From: Ruoffia sp044336205
GTDB taxonomy: Bacteria > Bacillota > Bacilli > Lactobacillales > Aerococcaceae
Length of the DNA stretch: 64,000 nt
Direction of reading: 5' to 3'
NCBI GenBank assembly: GCA_044336205.1
Contig: CP172318.1
Span: 1,550,001 to 1,614,000, forward strand
Shown here: piece by piece, positions 8,708 to 17,689 of the stretch
How positions within the stretch are numbered: position 1 is the first letter of the stretch
Layout of the letters: every line of letters begins with the position of its first letter
Notes under the pieces: model-generated
Seen by the model: the letters and a program-made list of their open reading frames with translations, nothing else
Database searches by the model: none
What the model was told of the DNA's origin: nothing
Translations under genes and position numbers: made by a program

Positions 8708-8775
8708 ACAAATAAAAAACACTTGTTAGTTATACATTGATGAAATTCCATCAGCGAAGTATAACTAACAAGTTC
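8708..8775 (-). terminator. Terminator after msmK
   Basis: A 15-bp perfect stem (8721-8735 with 8759-8773) encloses a smaller TGATG/CATCA hairpin, followed on the minus strand by GTTTTTTATTTG. It closes the maltodextrin transporter operon. Confidence 0.8.
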
Positions 8776-8786
8776 ATATTTTGAAA

Positions 8787-9896
8787 TTAATTTCTTCGAA
8801 TAACTTCTTCTGTATCATTATCAAAGAAATGACCTTTGATCATATTGAAGGCTAATTCAACTTTTTCTCCCACTTCATGAGTATCACGTGCGTCCACACG
8901 TGATACAAAATTCGTATCACCTAATTTACAATGAAGCATTGTCTCTGCACCCATTAATTCTGATACAAATACTTCTGCTTCAACTGTAGCATCCGAATGT
9001 AAATCTAAAGCAACTTGTTCAGCATGAATGTCTTCTGGACGGATTCCGAACGTTAGCTCTTTTCCTTCATAGCCTCTTTCTTCCAAGAGCTTTTGAGTCG
9101 GTTCACTAACAGCCAAATCAAAGTTCTCGCCATCAGAAATTCTTCCATTAGCATACGTCACTTTAAAGAAATTCATAGCAGGCGATCCCATGAATCCAGC
9201 TACGAACATGTTCACTGGACGATCATATACCTCTCTCGGACTTCCGATTTGTTGAATTATCCCTTTATTCATGATGACAATTCTTGACGCTAAAGTCATT
9301 GCTTCAGTTTGATCATGCGTTACATAAATTGTCGTCGTATTCAGCGTATTATGTAACCTTGCTATCTCTGTCCTCATCTGTACTCTGAGTTTGGCATCTA
9401 AGTTTGATAAGGGCTCATCCATTAAGAACACCTTCGCATCACGAACAATCGCACGTCCTAGAGCCACGCGTTGTCTCTGTCCCCCTGACAAGGCCGCTGG
9501 TTTCCTCTCAAGATACTCTGCCAGTCCTAATGTCTCCGCCGCTTCTTCCACACGTTTTTTGATTTCATCTTTTGAGTACTTACGTAACTTCAATCCATAA
9601 GCCATGTTATCGAAGACAGTCATATGTGGATAAAGGGCATAGTTTTGAAACACCATAGCGATGTTTCTATCTTTCGGCTCAACATCATTCATTAATTCTT
9701 CATCAATAATTAGCTCTCCTTTAGAGATATCTTCTAGTCCAGCAATCATTCGTAAGGTTGTTGACTTACCACAGCCAGACGGCCCAACAAAGACAATAAA
9801 CTCTCTGTCATCGATCTCTAAGTTAAAATCAGATACTGAATATTTATCGTTTCCAGGATACTGTTTGTATATATTATTTAGATTAATTTTAACCAT
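8787..9896 (-). CDS. msmK: Sugar ABC transporter ATP-binding protein (MsmK/UgpC type)
   Basis: Energy-coupling ATPase for carbohydrate ABC importers, 369 residues from the ATG at 9896, which has AAGGAG seven bases upstream. The ABC domain shows Walker A GPSGCGKST, the Q-loop MVFQNYALYPH, signature LSGGQRQRV, Walker B VFLMDEP and the H-loop YVTHDQTEAM. After residue ~240 comes the regulatory OB-fold (TOBE) part with FGIRPEDI. It is the last gene of the maltodextrin cluster. Such ATPases commonly serve several sugar importers, so it may not be dedicated to this one. Confidence 0.93.
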   Translation of the reverse strand: MVKINLNNIYKQYPGNDKYSVSDFNLEIDDREFIVFVGPSGCGKSTTLRMIAGLEDISKGELIIDEELMNDVEPKDRNIAMVFQNYALYPHMTVFDNMAYGLKLRKYSKDEIKKRVEEAAETLGLAEYLERKPAALSGGQRQRVALGRAIVRDAKVFLMDEPLSNLDAKLRVQMRTEIARLHNTLNTTTIYVTHDQTEAMTLASRIVIMNKGIIQQIGSPREVYDRPVNMFVAGFMGSPAMNFFKVTYANGRISDGENFDLAVSEPTQKLLEERGYEGKELTFGIRPEDIHAEQVALDLHSDATVEAEVFVSELMGAETMLHCKLGDTNFVSRVDARDTHEVGEKVELAFNMIKGHFFDNDTEEVIRRN

Positions 9897-9907
9897 ATTC
9901 ATACTCC

Positions 9908-10765
9908 TTAATTTTCAGTTGTCTTGACTTCTTTACTATTACTATTGGCTACATACTCATCATTAAAGTGTGTCTTCCAATATACCCAAATTAACATTAA
10001 GACAAAGAGTAATCCTTGTACTGTTAACATCGTTGTGGGCGTCGTACTAACTAACCCAACTATCATTGCGATTAAAGTTGGTAATCCTAAGCAATTCAGT
10101 ACAATTGTTAATGCTTGGTTATAAGACTGGATATCGAAGGCTTCCATTCGATTCATTAATGACAGTATGAAACTCGCACCTAAAATTAATAGTAGTAAAC
10201 TCGTTAAAACTAAGATCGTAATATAAATGAAATTCGTTATAATAATTGAAGTCCGATTACTCCAAAACCATTGTTGTGACATCAATTCTTTTAATTCATC
10301 GACATTAGATAACTGGTTTAAAGCAGGCTCTAAAGTATATGGCTGGTAGAAAACAGCCTCGCCTTCTTCAGCAAGAATAAATTCATCTGGTGTGTATACG
10401 ACACCAATCCGACCATTCAACAAATCCACTGCTTCAGTTAATGTTGGAGCAAGAGCAATCAGTTTCTCTTCCTCTTCTTTAATGACCGATAATTCATGTA
10501 TCTCTAAAGTTAATCCAGAATTTTCTAATAATCTCAATGATTCTACTACCGATTGGTCTATAAAATTCATAGCTTGCGGTGTATAATGCGTTAAATCTTC
10601 ATTTGTCAAACGTCCTAGTTGTAACGATAGTGGTAACATTAATAAAGAATTCAACACGAGAATGATTAATATCTTCTGCCAATGTTTCAAATAATCTCGA
10701 TTAATAAATATTTTTCTAGCAGAAAATGCGGTTGAAAAATAATTAAGGGGAAATACTGACATCAT
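9908..10765 (-). CDS. DUF1189 membrane protein, MalA-like
   Basis: Integral membrane protein of 285 residues with a first hydrophobic segment near residues 28-48, an extracytoplasmic region with FILAEEGEAVFYQPY, and three or four membrane segments from ~170 to 265. Proteins of this family (DUF1189) are found within streptococcal maltodextrin operons as MalA, where their exact role is unsettled. Here it lies between the inner permease and the ATPase, with a GAAAGG ribosome site. Family assignment is from general pattern and context. Confidence 0.75.
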   Translation of the reverse strand: MMSVFPLNYFSTAFSARKIFINRDYLKHWQKILIILVLNSLLMLPLSLQLGRLTNEDLTHYTPQAMNFIDQSVVESLRLLENSGLTLEIHELSVIKEEEEKLIALAPTLTEAVDLLNGRIGVVYTPDEFILAEEGEAVFYQPYTLEPALNQLSNVDELKELMSQQWFWSNRTSIIITNFIYITILVLTSLLLLILGASFILSLMNRMEAFDIQSYNQALTIVLNCLGLPTLIAMIVGLVSTTPTTMLTVQGLLFVLMLIWVYWKTHFNDEYVANSNSKEVKTTEN

Positions 10766-10784
10766 GTTAAATCCTTTCTAAAAT

Positions 10785-11633
10785 CTATCCTTTAGTCCCA
10801 CCACTAGTAAGACCGGATACAAAGTTCTTCTGTAACATAAAGAATAATATCGATATTGGGACTGCGATTAAGATTGCCCCTGCTGCGAACAGTGCTACGC
10901 GTTGATTACGCGTATCATTAATAAATGTCTGTAAGCCGACTGCCACTGTATAAGATTCCTGGCTTCGTAATAAGAATCTCGCAAGCATATAATCACCGAA
11001 CGGTCCCATAAACGCCCATAAAGCTTGTACGGCAATCATAGGTCTAACGAGTGGTGTAACAATCTCCCAAAATGTTCGAATATGACCTGCCCCATCAATC
11101 TTCGCAGACTCATCTAAATCATAAGGCACTGTATCAAAGTAACCTTTCATTAGGTAGGTATTCATTGGGATACCTCCACCAATGTATAGGAATGATAAGA
11201 ACCAAAACTCATTAATGGCGTCTAATAAGAATGCCATAACAAAGAAGGCAGTTAATGCAGCTGTGGTTGGTACCATCTGAATAATTAAGAACATCATTAA
11301 ACTATTCTTTCGTCCCAAGAATCGGTATCGAGAATAGGCGTAACCGGCTAAAGTAACAATTGTTACTTGGGCAACCATTGTGCTAATAGCCACAATTAAA
11401 GTGTTCAAATACCAACGGCCGTACAAAGTTTCATCGAACAATCTTCTAAAGTTATCTAAAGTCCAATTCGCTGAAAAATCAAGCTTGAATGCTGTAACAT
11501 TACCAGCAACAAAGGCTGAACTTGCAGTAACTAATAATGGATAAATTATTATTACAGCAAGAATAATCATATATAGATAAGTAAAAAACTGACCTATATA
11601 TCTTTTAGTCTTCGCTGATCCTTTCTTCTTCAT
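10785..11633 (-). CDS. malD: Maltodextrin ABC transporter permease (MalG/MalD type)
   Basis: Inner-membrane permease of 282 residues with six predicted membrane segments. The EAA loop that contacts the ATPase reads DLDESAKIDGAGHIRTFWEI near residue 190. The ATG at 11633 is chosen because GGAGG stands nine bases upstream and it begins with MKKKGSAK; a longer frame reaches 11660 but would overlap the previous gene without a ribosome site. One base separates it from the stop of the partner permease, so the pair is translationally linked. Confidence 0.93.
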   Translation of the reverse strand: MKKKGSAKTKRYIGQFFTYLYMIILAVIIIYPLLVTASSAFVAGNVTAFKLDFSANWTLDNFRRLFDETLYGRWYLNTLIVAISTMVAQVTIVTLAGYAYSRYRFLGRKNSLMMFLIIQMVPTTAALTAFFVMAFLLDAINEFWFLSFLYIGGGIPMNTYLMKGYFDTVPYDLDESAKIDGAGHIRTFWEIVTPLVRPMIAVQALWAFMGPFGDYMLARFLLRSQESYTVAVGLQTFINDTRNQRVALFAAGAILIAVPISILFFMLQKNFVSGLTSGGTKG

Positions 11634-11634
11634 A

Positions 11635-12942
11635 TTACTCACCCTCCATATTAAACGCATTGGTTCGTTTGAATACGATTAAAGTCGTTCCAATGACAAT
11701 GAATGAGACAATAATCGTTAATGCAGCTGCTAATGAATATTGCGGTGAATTATTAGTGGTTAACTTGAATATCCAAGAGATTAGAATATCTGTCTGTCCT
11801 GCTCCACCACCTGCACTTCCCGGTCCACCATTATTGAAAAGATAGATCATAGAGAAGTTATTAAAGTTCCCGGTATATTGAGTTACAAACACCGGTGCGG
11901 CTACTGCCAGTACTGTTGGTAACGTGATATCTCTAAATCGTCGAATAGCACCTGCTCCATCAATCTTAGCTGCTTCATATAAGTCAGCAGGAATTGCCTG
12001 TAGAATACTTGTTGTCATAACATATATATATGGGAATCCGAGCCAACCTTGAATCATAATAATAGCAACTTTAGTCCAAAACGGATCCGTCTTCCATGCT
12101 ATTCGCCCTATATCCACAAACGGAATAAAGTTATTAAGGGACGGGATAACTTGCGTATTAATCGCACCAACCGAATCGTTAAACATGTTAGAGAACGACA
12201 TAATTGTTATGAACGCCGGTACTGCCCATGGTAGAAGGAAAATAACTCCAAAGATTCGCTTACCTCGAATAAACGGTTGGTTAGCAATGACTGCAGTAAA
12301 GACTCCGAGTACAATTTGTAAAGTTGTAGCACAAACAGTCCAAATGATAGTCCATGTGAATACTGAAGTAAATGCATCCCTAAAAGTACTTAAAGTAAAT
12401 ATATTCAAGAAATTATCTAAGCCAACCCAGTTCAATAACTTAGCGGGTGGCATATTCATAATACTATAATCCACAAATGCCATAAAAATTGTTACCAATA
12501 CTGGGAATATAATTGCAAAAATCATTGCCAAGTAAGCTGGTACAATTAATAAGTAAGGGAACCCATTCTTATAGACATTTGTTAATAAATCGCTCAAGTT
12601 TTGGTTAACTTTCAAACCAGTATTCCAGTGTGATGCTACTCGCTTAGCGTCATGGATGTTAAAAACATAGAATATTAAAAAAATTAAGCTAATTAATATT
12701 TGCAATGTTCCACGAATCATCATGAACAATGAATGATCTTCCATTGGAGTTGTTCCTAGGGTGATAATTTCATTAAATGCCTGAATACCAAAATTATTTA
12801 ACTCAAATATAAAAAGAACAAAAATCCCTAAGAATAGAATCCCTTTTAGAATTTGACGGTTATAAAATTGACCTAAACCCGGCACTATAGAAAGTAACAT
12901 TGCTAGTGCTTCATTGCGGTCTGACTTTTTCTTCACTTCCAT
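11635..12942 (-). CDS. malC: Maltodextrin ABC transporter permease (MalF/MalC type)
   Basis: Permease of 435 residues, longer than the MalG-type partner because of an extra N-terminal membrane region (residues ~12-115), as in the MalF/MalC group. The EAA loop is DLYEAAKIDGAGAIRRFRDI near residue 335. Poly-Gly segment NNGGPGSAGGGAG follows in a periplasm-facing loop. It follows the binding-protein gene after an 88-base gap containing a hairpin, which may lower its expression relative to the binding protein. Confidence 0.94.
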   Translation of the reverse strand: MEVKKKSDRNEALAMLLSIVPGLGQFYNRQILKGILFLGIFVLFIFELNNFGIQAFNEIITLGTTPMEDHSLFMMIRGTLQILISLIFLIFYVFNIHDAKRVASHWNTGLKVNQNLSDLLTNVYKNGFPYLLIVPAYLAMIFAIIFPVLVTIFMAFVDYSIMNMPPAKLLNWVGLDNFLNIFTLSTFRDAFTSVFTWTIIWTVCATTLQIVLGVFTAVIANQPFIRGKRIFGVIFLLPWAVPAFITIMSFSNMFNDSVGAINTQVIPSLNNFIPFVDIGRIAWKTDPFWTKVAIIMIQGWLGFPYIYVMTTSILQAIPADLYEAAKIDGAGAIRRFRDITLPTVLAVAAPVFVTQYTGNFNNFSMIYLFNNGGPGSAGGGAGQTDILISWIFKLTTNNSPQYSLAAALTIIVSFIVIGTTLIVFKRTNAFNMEGE

Positions 12943-12976
12943 ATTATTGCCTCCTGTAATACATTGTACTAATGAT

Positions 12977-13010
12977 TAAAAAAGGTCTGGCTAGCTTAAG
13001 CCAACCAGAC
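12977..13010 (-). terminator. Attenuator-like hairpin between binding protein and permease genes
   Basis: GTCTGG (12985-12990) pairs with CCAGAC (13005-13010), with further GCT/AGC pairing inside, followed on the minus strand by CTTTTTT. It lies inside the maltodextrin operon, so partial read-through is probable: much binding protein, less permease. Confidence 0.65.
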
Positions 13011-13030
13011 ACTTATTAGTTTAACAAGTA

Positions 13031-14278
13031 TTAATAATTTTGTTGAATTGTTTGAGTAATTAATTCAACGGCATCATTTGCTGATTCTTCTGCTGTTTTA
13101 GTTCCAGATGCTGCATCGAACATTAAGCTTTCTGCACCAACCCAAACTTCAGCCATCTGTGGAATGTTTGGCATTGGAACAGCGTTCTCATACACTTCAA
13201 TTACAGCCGCTGTTAATTTATTATCTGATTGAGCCGCAGCTTCACGCGCTACTTGGTTGGCTGGGATTTCACCTAAACGCTCGTACATTGCTGTTTGTTG
13301 CTCTTCACTTGTTACCCAGTTTAAGAATTCTTGTGCTAAGTCTGCTTTTTCTGTGAAAGCTGAAACTGCCCAAGCTTTTCCACCACCGAATGGTTGGTAG
13401 TTCTCGCCGTTAGGTAATGTTGGGATATTAGCTACATCATATGGTACACCAGATGTATTAAAGTCGTTAGCCATCCAAGGTCCTGTAATAACGGCAGCCG
13501 TTTGACCATCCATGAATGATTGGTTAATGAAATCTGTTGCACTTGTCACATCTAACATTCCTTGTGGCCAAGTGTTTTGGTACCAATCTGTCGCATATTC
13601 AATTGCTTCAATGGCACCTTCATTGTTAAGTCCGATGTCTTCTGTATTCGTACCATCTTCACCGAATACATATCCGCCATATCCTGCTAATAATCCGTAA
13701 GTCATATAGAAGTCTACCCAATTTGTTAAGAATCCTACGTTCTTACCTTCTTCACCATCGAAAGCAAATTGCTCATCTTGTCCAAGCGCTTCCAATTCTT
13801 CAAATGTTGTTGGTGCTGCATCTAATAATTCTGTGTTATAGAACATGACTAATGTTTCAATAACTGTTGGAGCTCCAAAGATTTGATCATTTGCTGTTAC
13901 TTGTTGCATATCCGTCTCATTATAGTTTGCATCTTCATTCAACGTTACAGGTTGGATTAATCCTTGAGTTCCTAATCCACCAATTCGATCATATGGTGCA
14001 ATTAATACGTCTGGTCCTGTTCCTGCAGGTCCATCTAATGATAACCCATCTAATACTTCAAACATATCTGTATCCCAAACTTCAACACTTACACCGTGTT
14101 CTTTTTCAAATGCTTCAATATTCTCAACGAGATAATCATAGTGACCGGCTGCTGAAATGATTAATGTTTCCTCTTGAGCTAAGGCTTCCTGTGCTGGTAA
14201 TAATACACTCGCTACGACTGATGCACCTATTACAGCTGTTGTTGCACCTGATACAATTTTTTTCCAATTCAACTTCAT
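13031..14278 (-). CDS. malE: Maltose/maltodextrin-binding protein
   Basis: Extracellular solute-binding protein of family 1, 415 residues from the ATG at 14278, which has AGGAGG seven bases upstream. Residues 1-~35 are a signal peptide ending EALAQEE; there is no cysteine lipobox, so it looks like a Sec type I signal rather than a lipoprotein, unusual for a Gram-positive ABC binding protein, which normally needs lipid anchoring. The mature part has the family pattern (FNTSGVPYDVANIP, FGGGKAWAVS, ANQVA). Context with permeases and GH13 genes supports maltodextrin as substrate. Confidence 0.92.
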   Translation of the reverse strand: MKLNWKKIVSGATTAVIGASVVASVLLPAQEALAQEETLIISAAGHYDYLVENIEAFEKEHGVSVEVWDTDMFEVLDGLSLDGPAGTGPDVLIAPYDRIGGLGTQGLIQPVTLNEDANYNETDMQQVTANDQIFGAPTVIETLVMFYNTELLDAAPTTFEELEALGQDEQFAFDGEEGKNVGFLTNWVDFYMTYGLLAGYGGYVFGEDGTNTEDIGLNNEGAIEAIEYATDWYQNTWPQGMLDVTSATDFINQSFMDGQTAAVITGPWMANDFNTSGVPYDVANIPTLPNGENYQPFGGGKAWAVSAFTEKADLAQEFLNWVTSEEQQTAMYERLGEIPANQVAREAAAQSDNKLTAAVIEVYENAVPMPNIPQMAEVWVGAESLMFDAASGTKTAEESANDAVELITQTIQQNY

Positions 14279-14305
14279 TGCTTTTCCTCCTATTTGACTC
14301 ACATT

Positions 14306-14319
14306 TGCAAACGCTTTAA
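14306..14319. promoter_or_regulatory. LacI-type operator or cre, downstream of the malE promoter
   Basis: TGCAAACGCTTTAA matches the cre consensus with one mismatch and also shares the GCAAACG half-site of MalR-type operators. It lies between the -10 box and the ribosome site of malE. Confidence 0.6.
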
Positions 14320-14330
14320 TGCCTAACTAA

Positions 14331-14359
14331 ATAATACCGCAATCGTTTGCATAAATCAA
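14331..14359 (-). promoter_or_regulatory. Promoter of the maltodextrin transporter operon with operator in spacer
   Basis: Minus-strand TTGATT (14354-14359), 17-base spacer, TATTAT (14331-14336). The spacer holds TGCAAACGATTGCG (plus positions 14338-14351), a LacI-type palindrome, so a bound repressor would sit right between -35 and -10. Confidence 0.75.
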
Positions 14360-14438
14360 GCATTCTTTAAAATATTTTTCTTTTTATTAGCAAATATTGT
14401 CAAAGTCTTTCTATCACTACATTTTATAAGTTTTTTTA

Positions 14439-15738
14439 TTAAGTAAAATTGTTTACCTGGAAGATAGCTGGCGTCTCTTTAATATTCATAGTGCCATTGT
14501 CTATTGAGAATTCTTGATCATTTATCATATTCTTATATGTTCCATCTGTAATATTAACGTCTAACTCACCTTTGTTTTCTTTAAGATTAAACACACCAAT
14601 GAATTCTTGTTGATTATGTTCATAACGAACATCAACTTTATCCTTATCATTTATTGCTTCTAATGAGTATAATACTTTAGTTGGAAGTATTTCTTTTTTT
14701 ATTTGCGCAAGCTTAGACAGATACTTACTCATATTTGTTTGTGTATTCCAATTGATTGTATCTTTATCAAATAAACTCGGTGTATGGTTAGATTGAACTT
14801 CTTGACCGTTATAGATTAAGCTTGCACCAAGTTGCATATAATTAAAGGCCGTCCATTGGTATAATTCAGATTCAGTCTGAACTTTCGTAATAAATCGTAA
14901 ATGATCATGGTTTTCTAAGTTTCTTAACTTAATGTAATTCCAAGGATAGGTATAATCTTGGACCTGTAGTCTCTCAATATATGCTGTTAAGTCGATTCGA
15001 TTTTCAAGGTAGGCTTGACGGTGGTCTTCCACATCATAATCGTAAGTCATGTCAAAAGCTTGGTAAACTTCACTATCACTAAGTGCCACCATCCCCCGAG
15101 ATCTTAAATGACGGATAAATTCCGGATGAACTGACTCAGCTAACCAAATTAAATCTTCTTTTACTGAGTCTAATTCCTCTCTCGCTCGTAGCCAAAATTT
15201 AAGTGGCACAAGCGGTGCTACATCACAACGAAAGCCATCAATACCTCTTTTAACCCATTGTTTTAATGTTTCTATCTGATAATCCCATAGTTCTTTTTGA
15301 TTGTAATCTAAGTCAATGATATCACTCCAATCACCCACTCGATTACCAAAGTTTCCTTCTGGTGTCTTATAGAAAACCACCCAGGATGATTTTTCACTAG
15401 AAGCGAGTCTGGTGATGTATGGTTATAAACGATATCGATCATAACTTTCATATCACGTTGGTGAATTTGCTCTACAAGTTCTTCAAACTCATCAAGGCTT
15501 CCATAATTTGGATCAACTTGCCGATAATCTTTGATTGCATAAGGTGATCAGTCTCTACCTTTACGATTCACCTCACCAATTGGATAAAAAAGCAAGAACC
15601 AAATAATATCGACACCTAAGGCTTTAATACGGTCTAATTCTTTGCTTACAGATTGGAAAGTACCTTCCTCCGAAAAATTTCTAACAAATATACTATAGAT
15701 AATATTTTTCTAAGATTTGTGTTCGTTTTTGTTGCCAT
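14439..15738 (-). pseudogene. GH13 alpha-glucosidase/amylase-family enzyme, decayed
   Basis: Remains of a ~433-residue GH13 enzyme acting on maltodextrins. The C-terminal part (14439-15380) is open and shows GIDGFRCDVAPLVP, LIWLAESVH and LENHDHLRF. Upstream the frame is broken: ATG at 15738 (with AAAGGAG) reads MATKTNTNLRK, then needs one extra A in a run of five; next SIFVRNFSEEGT and IKALGVDIIW; a TGA interrupts where GGA (Gly before SPYAIKDYRQVDP) is expected; MIDIVYNHTSPDS follows; finally one T is missing before FYKTPEGN. Two frameshifts plus one stop argue for a true pseudogene. It follows the malE operon's control region and has its own LacI-type half-palindrome upstream. Confidence 0.85.
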
Positions 15739-15757
15739 TAAATTCTCCTTTATTAGG

Positions 15758-15772
15758 TATAACGTTTGCATA
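15758..15772. promoter_or_regulatory. LacI-type operator upstream of the GH13 pseudogene
   Basis: Minus-strand TATGCAAACGTTATA shares the TGCAAACG half-site with the operators at 14338-14351 and 40379-40390, in the 20-35 bases before the start codon. Confidence 0.5.
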
Positions 15773-15773
15773 A

Positions 15774-15836
15774 ATAAAAAAACTCTCAACTAAAGTTTAT
15801 TTTATATAAAGACAAGAAATTCTTTAGTTGAGAGTA
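15774..15836 (-). terminator. Terminator of the glycerol operon
   Basis: A 14-bp perfect stem (15782-15795 with 15822-15835) is followed on the minus strand by seven T. It lies just beyond the glpO stop codon. Confidence 0.85.
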
Positions 15837-15841
15837 TATTA

Positions 15842-17689
15842 TTATTCAGTTTCCTTTAATGCTTTTAAACTATGTTCATTGATTGATTCAACCAACTCAT
15901 CATATTGTTGAGTTCTTTCCTCGTCAGTTAGACCAAGATAGTCCTGAATAATCGCTTGAACTGATTCAATCAAGCTAGGCATCTCTTCGCTTCTAAACAA
16001 CATATAGTTAGTTCTTCTTAAGAAGAAATCTTCACTTGAGTAAACTGCTTCCTCACTAAGAGCATAAAGTAGGCTCAGTGCATCTTTTAAAGCTAACTGA
16101 TGTTCAGATGCAAGTTCTTGAGCTTGGTCTAAATAGGTTAAGACCTTATCCACATTAGAACCATATAGGTTCGCTAAGTAATCACTATCTTCAGGTGATA
16201 AACCAGCTTCTTGATATTGTTGAGCAAAATGCGTAATCGACTCATCGACTTTATGAGGATCAAAGTGTCCACCTGATACTTGATAGCTCTTAGAATCAAT
16301 GAGTTCAAAGTGATGACCTAGTTCTTTCAGACGGTCAATAATTACTTTCATTGCTCCTTCGGCCATCTTACGATAATCAGTAATCTTCCCACCCGCTAAG
16401 GTGAGTAATCCGGTCTCACTAATGGACAAGTCACTTCCTCGTGATACAGATGAAGGTGCGTTGCTTGATTCTTGATTATTCTTACTTACATCGCTAATCG
16501 CCTTCTCAACCTCACTTCTTGGAACTCTTCCCTCATTATATTCTGAGAAAAATTGTGCTAATTCATCAAAGCTCTCATTGGAGATTGATCCATTATTCCC
16601 ACCATTGTAGTCAGAGCCACTATTACCAGAAATTAACGGACGGAGTCCTGCCCATGACGCTTCAATATCACCAATCGATAAATTAGCCTCTGGGAATCGT
16701 CTATTCACGATCCTAAGCAGATAATCTACATCATGTTGACTTACTTTCGGATGTGTCAAATCACCATCATAATCTGTATCTGTTGTTCCAAAGTAAGTCT
16801 TATTCTCACGTGGTAAGACGAAAACCATTCGCTTATCACCTTCTCCACTATCAAAGTAAACTGGCGAATTCACTGAAAGTTTCGCATTATCCACCACTAA
16901 GTGAACCCCTTTAGTTGGTCTCATTTGATGCTGGCTTTCCACTTTTATATCTAAATCTCGAACTAAGTCACTCCAAGGACCACTCGCATTAATAACAACT
17001 TGACTTTTAATTGAGAATGCTGGTCGCTTATTATTCAGCTGATCTTCAACAACAACAGCTTCAATCTGATTAGCCTCATCATATTCAAAGCCGGTAACCT
17101 TTGCTCGGCTTAATAGTAAGGCCCCATCAGTATGAGCTTGTTTAATATTCTCTATAACGAGTCTAGAGTCATTATTACGGTAATCCAGGTAGAATCCACC
17201 TGCAACCAAATTCTCTTTCATTAAATTCGGCTGCCTTTCAAGCACTTCCTCACGTGTCAATAACTTGTTTGCATAAGGTGAGTCAGTTACACCAGCTAAT
17301 CGATCATACAGGTCCATCGCAATCTTTAATTCCAACTTAGAAAAAGATTGTGAAGGTTCATCGTAGATAGGTAGTAACATTGGGTCCGGTTTGGGTATGT
17401 GCGGTGCGATACCTTGAACGACGGTACGTTCTTGAACTGTCTCTTCTACAACTTCTACGTCAAATTGCTTAAGATATCTTAATCCTCCGTGCACTAATTT
17501 CGTTGAACGGCTACTTGTACCTTCTGAGAAATCTTGCATTTCAATCAATGCAGTTTTAAGTCCGCTTGCAGCTGCTTGAACAGCTAATCCAGCACCGGTA
17601 ATACCGCCTCCTATAATAACTAAGTCAAATACTTCGTCTTGAAGTGTATTGATGACTTTATCTCTTGACTTAAATGTTAAGCCTGCCAC
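15842..17689 (-). CDS. glpO: Alpha-glycerophosphate oxidase (FAD)
   Basis: Oxidises glycerol-3-phosphate to dihydroxyacetone phosphate with O2, making H2O2, in LAB-type metabolism. The 615-residue flavoprotein begins with the FAD fold LVIIGGGITGAGLAVQA and has GTSSRSTKLVHGGLRYL and NASGPWSDLVRD. A soluble-loop insertion of about 50 residues (SNESFDELAQFF to SSVSRGSDL, ~365-420) marks the oxidase (GlpO) rather than the dehydrogenase (GlpD). The start is GTG, overlapping the glpK stop by one base, with GGGGAG in the end of glpK. Last gene of the dha-glp operon. Confidence 0.93.
   Translation of the reverse strand: MAGLTFKSRDKVINTLQDEVFDLVIIGGGITGAGLAVQAAASGLKTALIEMQDFSEGTSSRSTKLVHGGLRYLKQFDVEVVEETVQERTVVQGIAPHIPKPDPMLLPIYDEPSQSFSKLELKIAMDLYDRLAGVTDSPYANKLLTREEVLERQPNLMKENLVAGGFYLDYRNNDSRLVIENIKQAHTDGALLLSRAKVTGFEYDEANQIEAVVVEDQLNNKRPAFSIKSQVVINASGPWSDLVRDLDIKVESQHQMRPTKGVHLVVDNAKLSVNSPVYFDSGEGDKRMVFVLPRENKTYFGTTDTDYDGDLTHPKVSQHDVDYLLRIVNRRFPEANLSIGDIEASWAGLRPLISGNSGSDYNGGNNGSISNESFDELAQFFSEYNEGRVPRSEVEKAISDVSKNNQESSNAPSSVSRGSDLSISETGLLTLAGGKITDYRKMAEGAMKVIIDRLKELGHHFELIDSKSYQVSGGHFDPHKVDESITHFAQQYQEAGLSPEDSDYLANLYGSNVDKVLTYLDQAQELASEHQLALKDALSLLYALSEEAVYSSEDFFLRRTNYMLFRSEEMPSLIESVQAIIQDYLGLTDEERTQQYDELVESINEHSLKALKETE

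Noticed and set aside
15541..15560. In-frame TGA of the GH13 gene as a recoded tryptophan or selenocysteine
   Set aside because: Other genes here use TGG for Trp and end at TGA normally, no SECIS-like structure is seen, and the same gene has two frameshifts.
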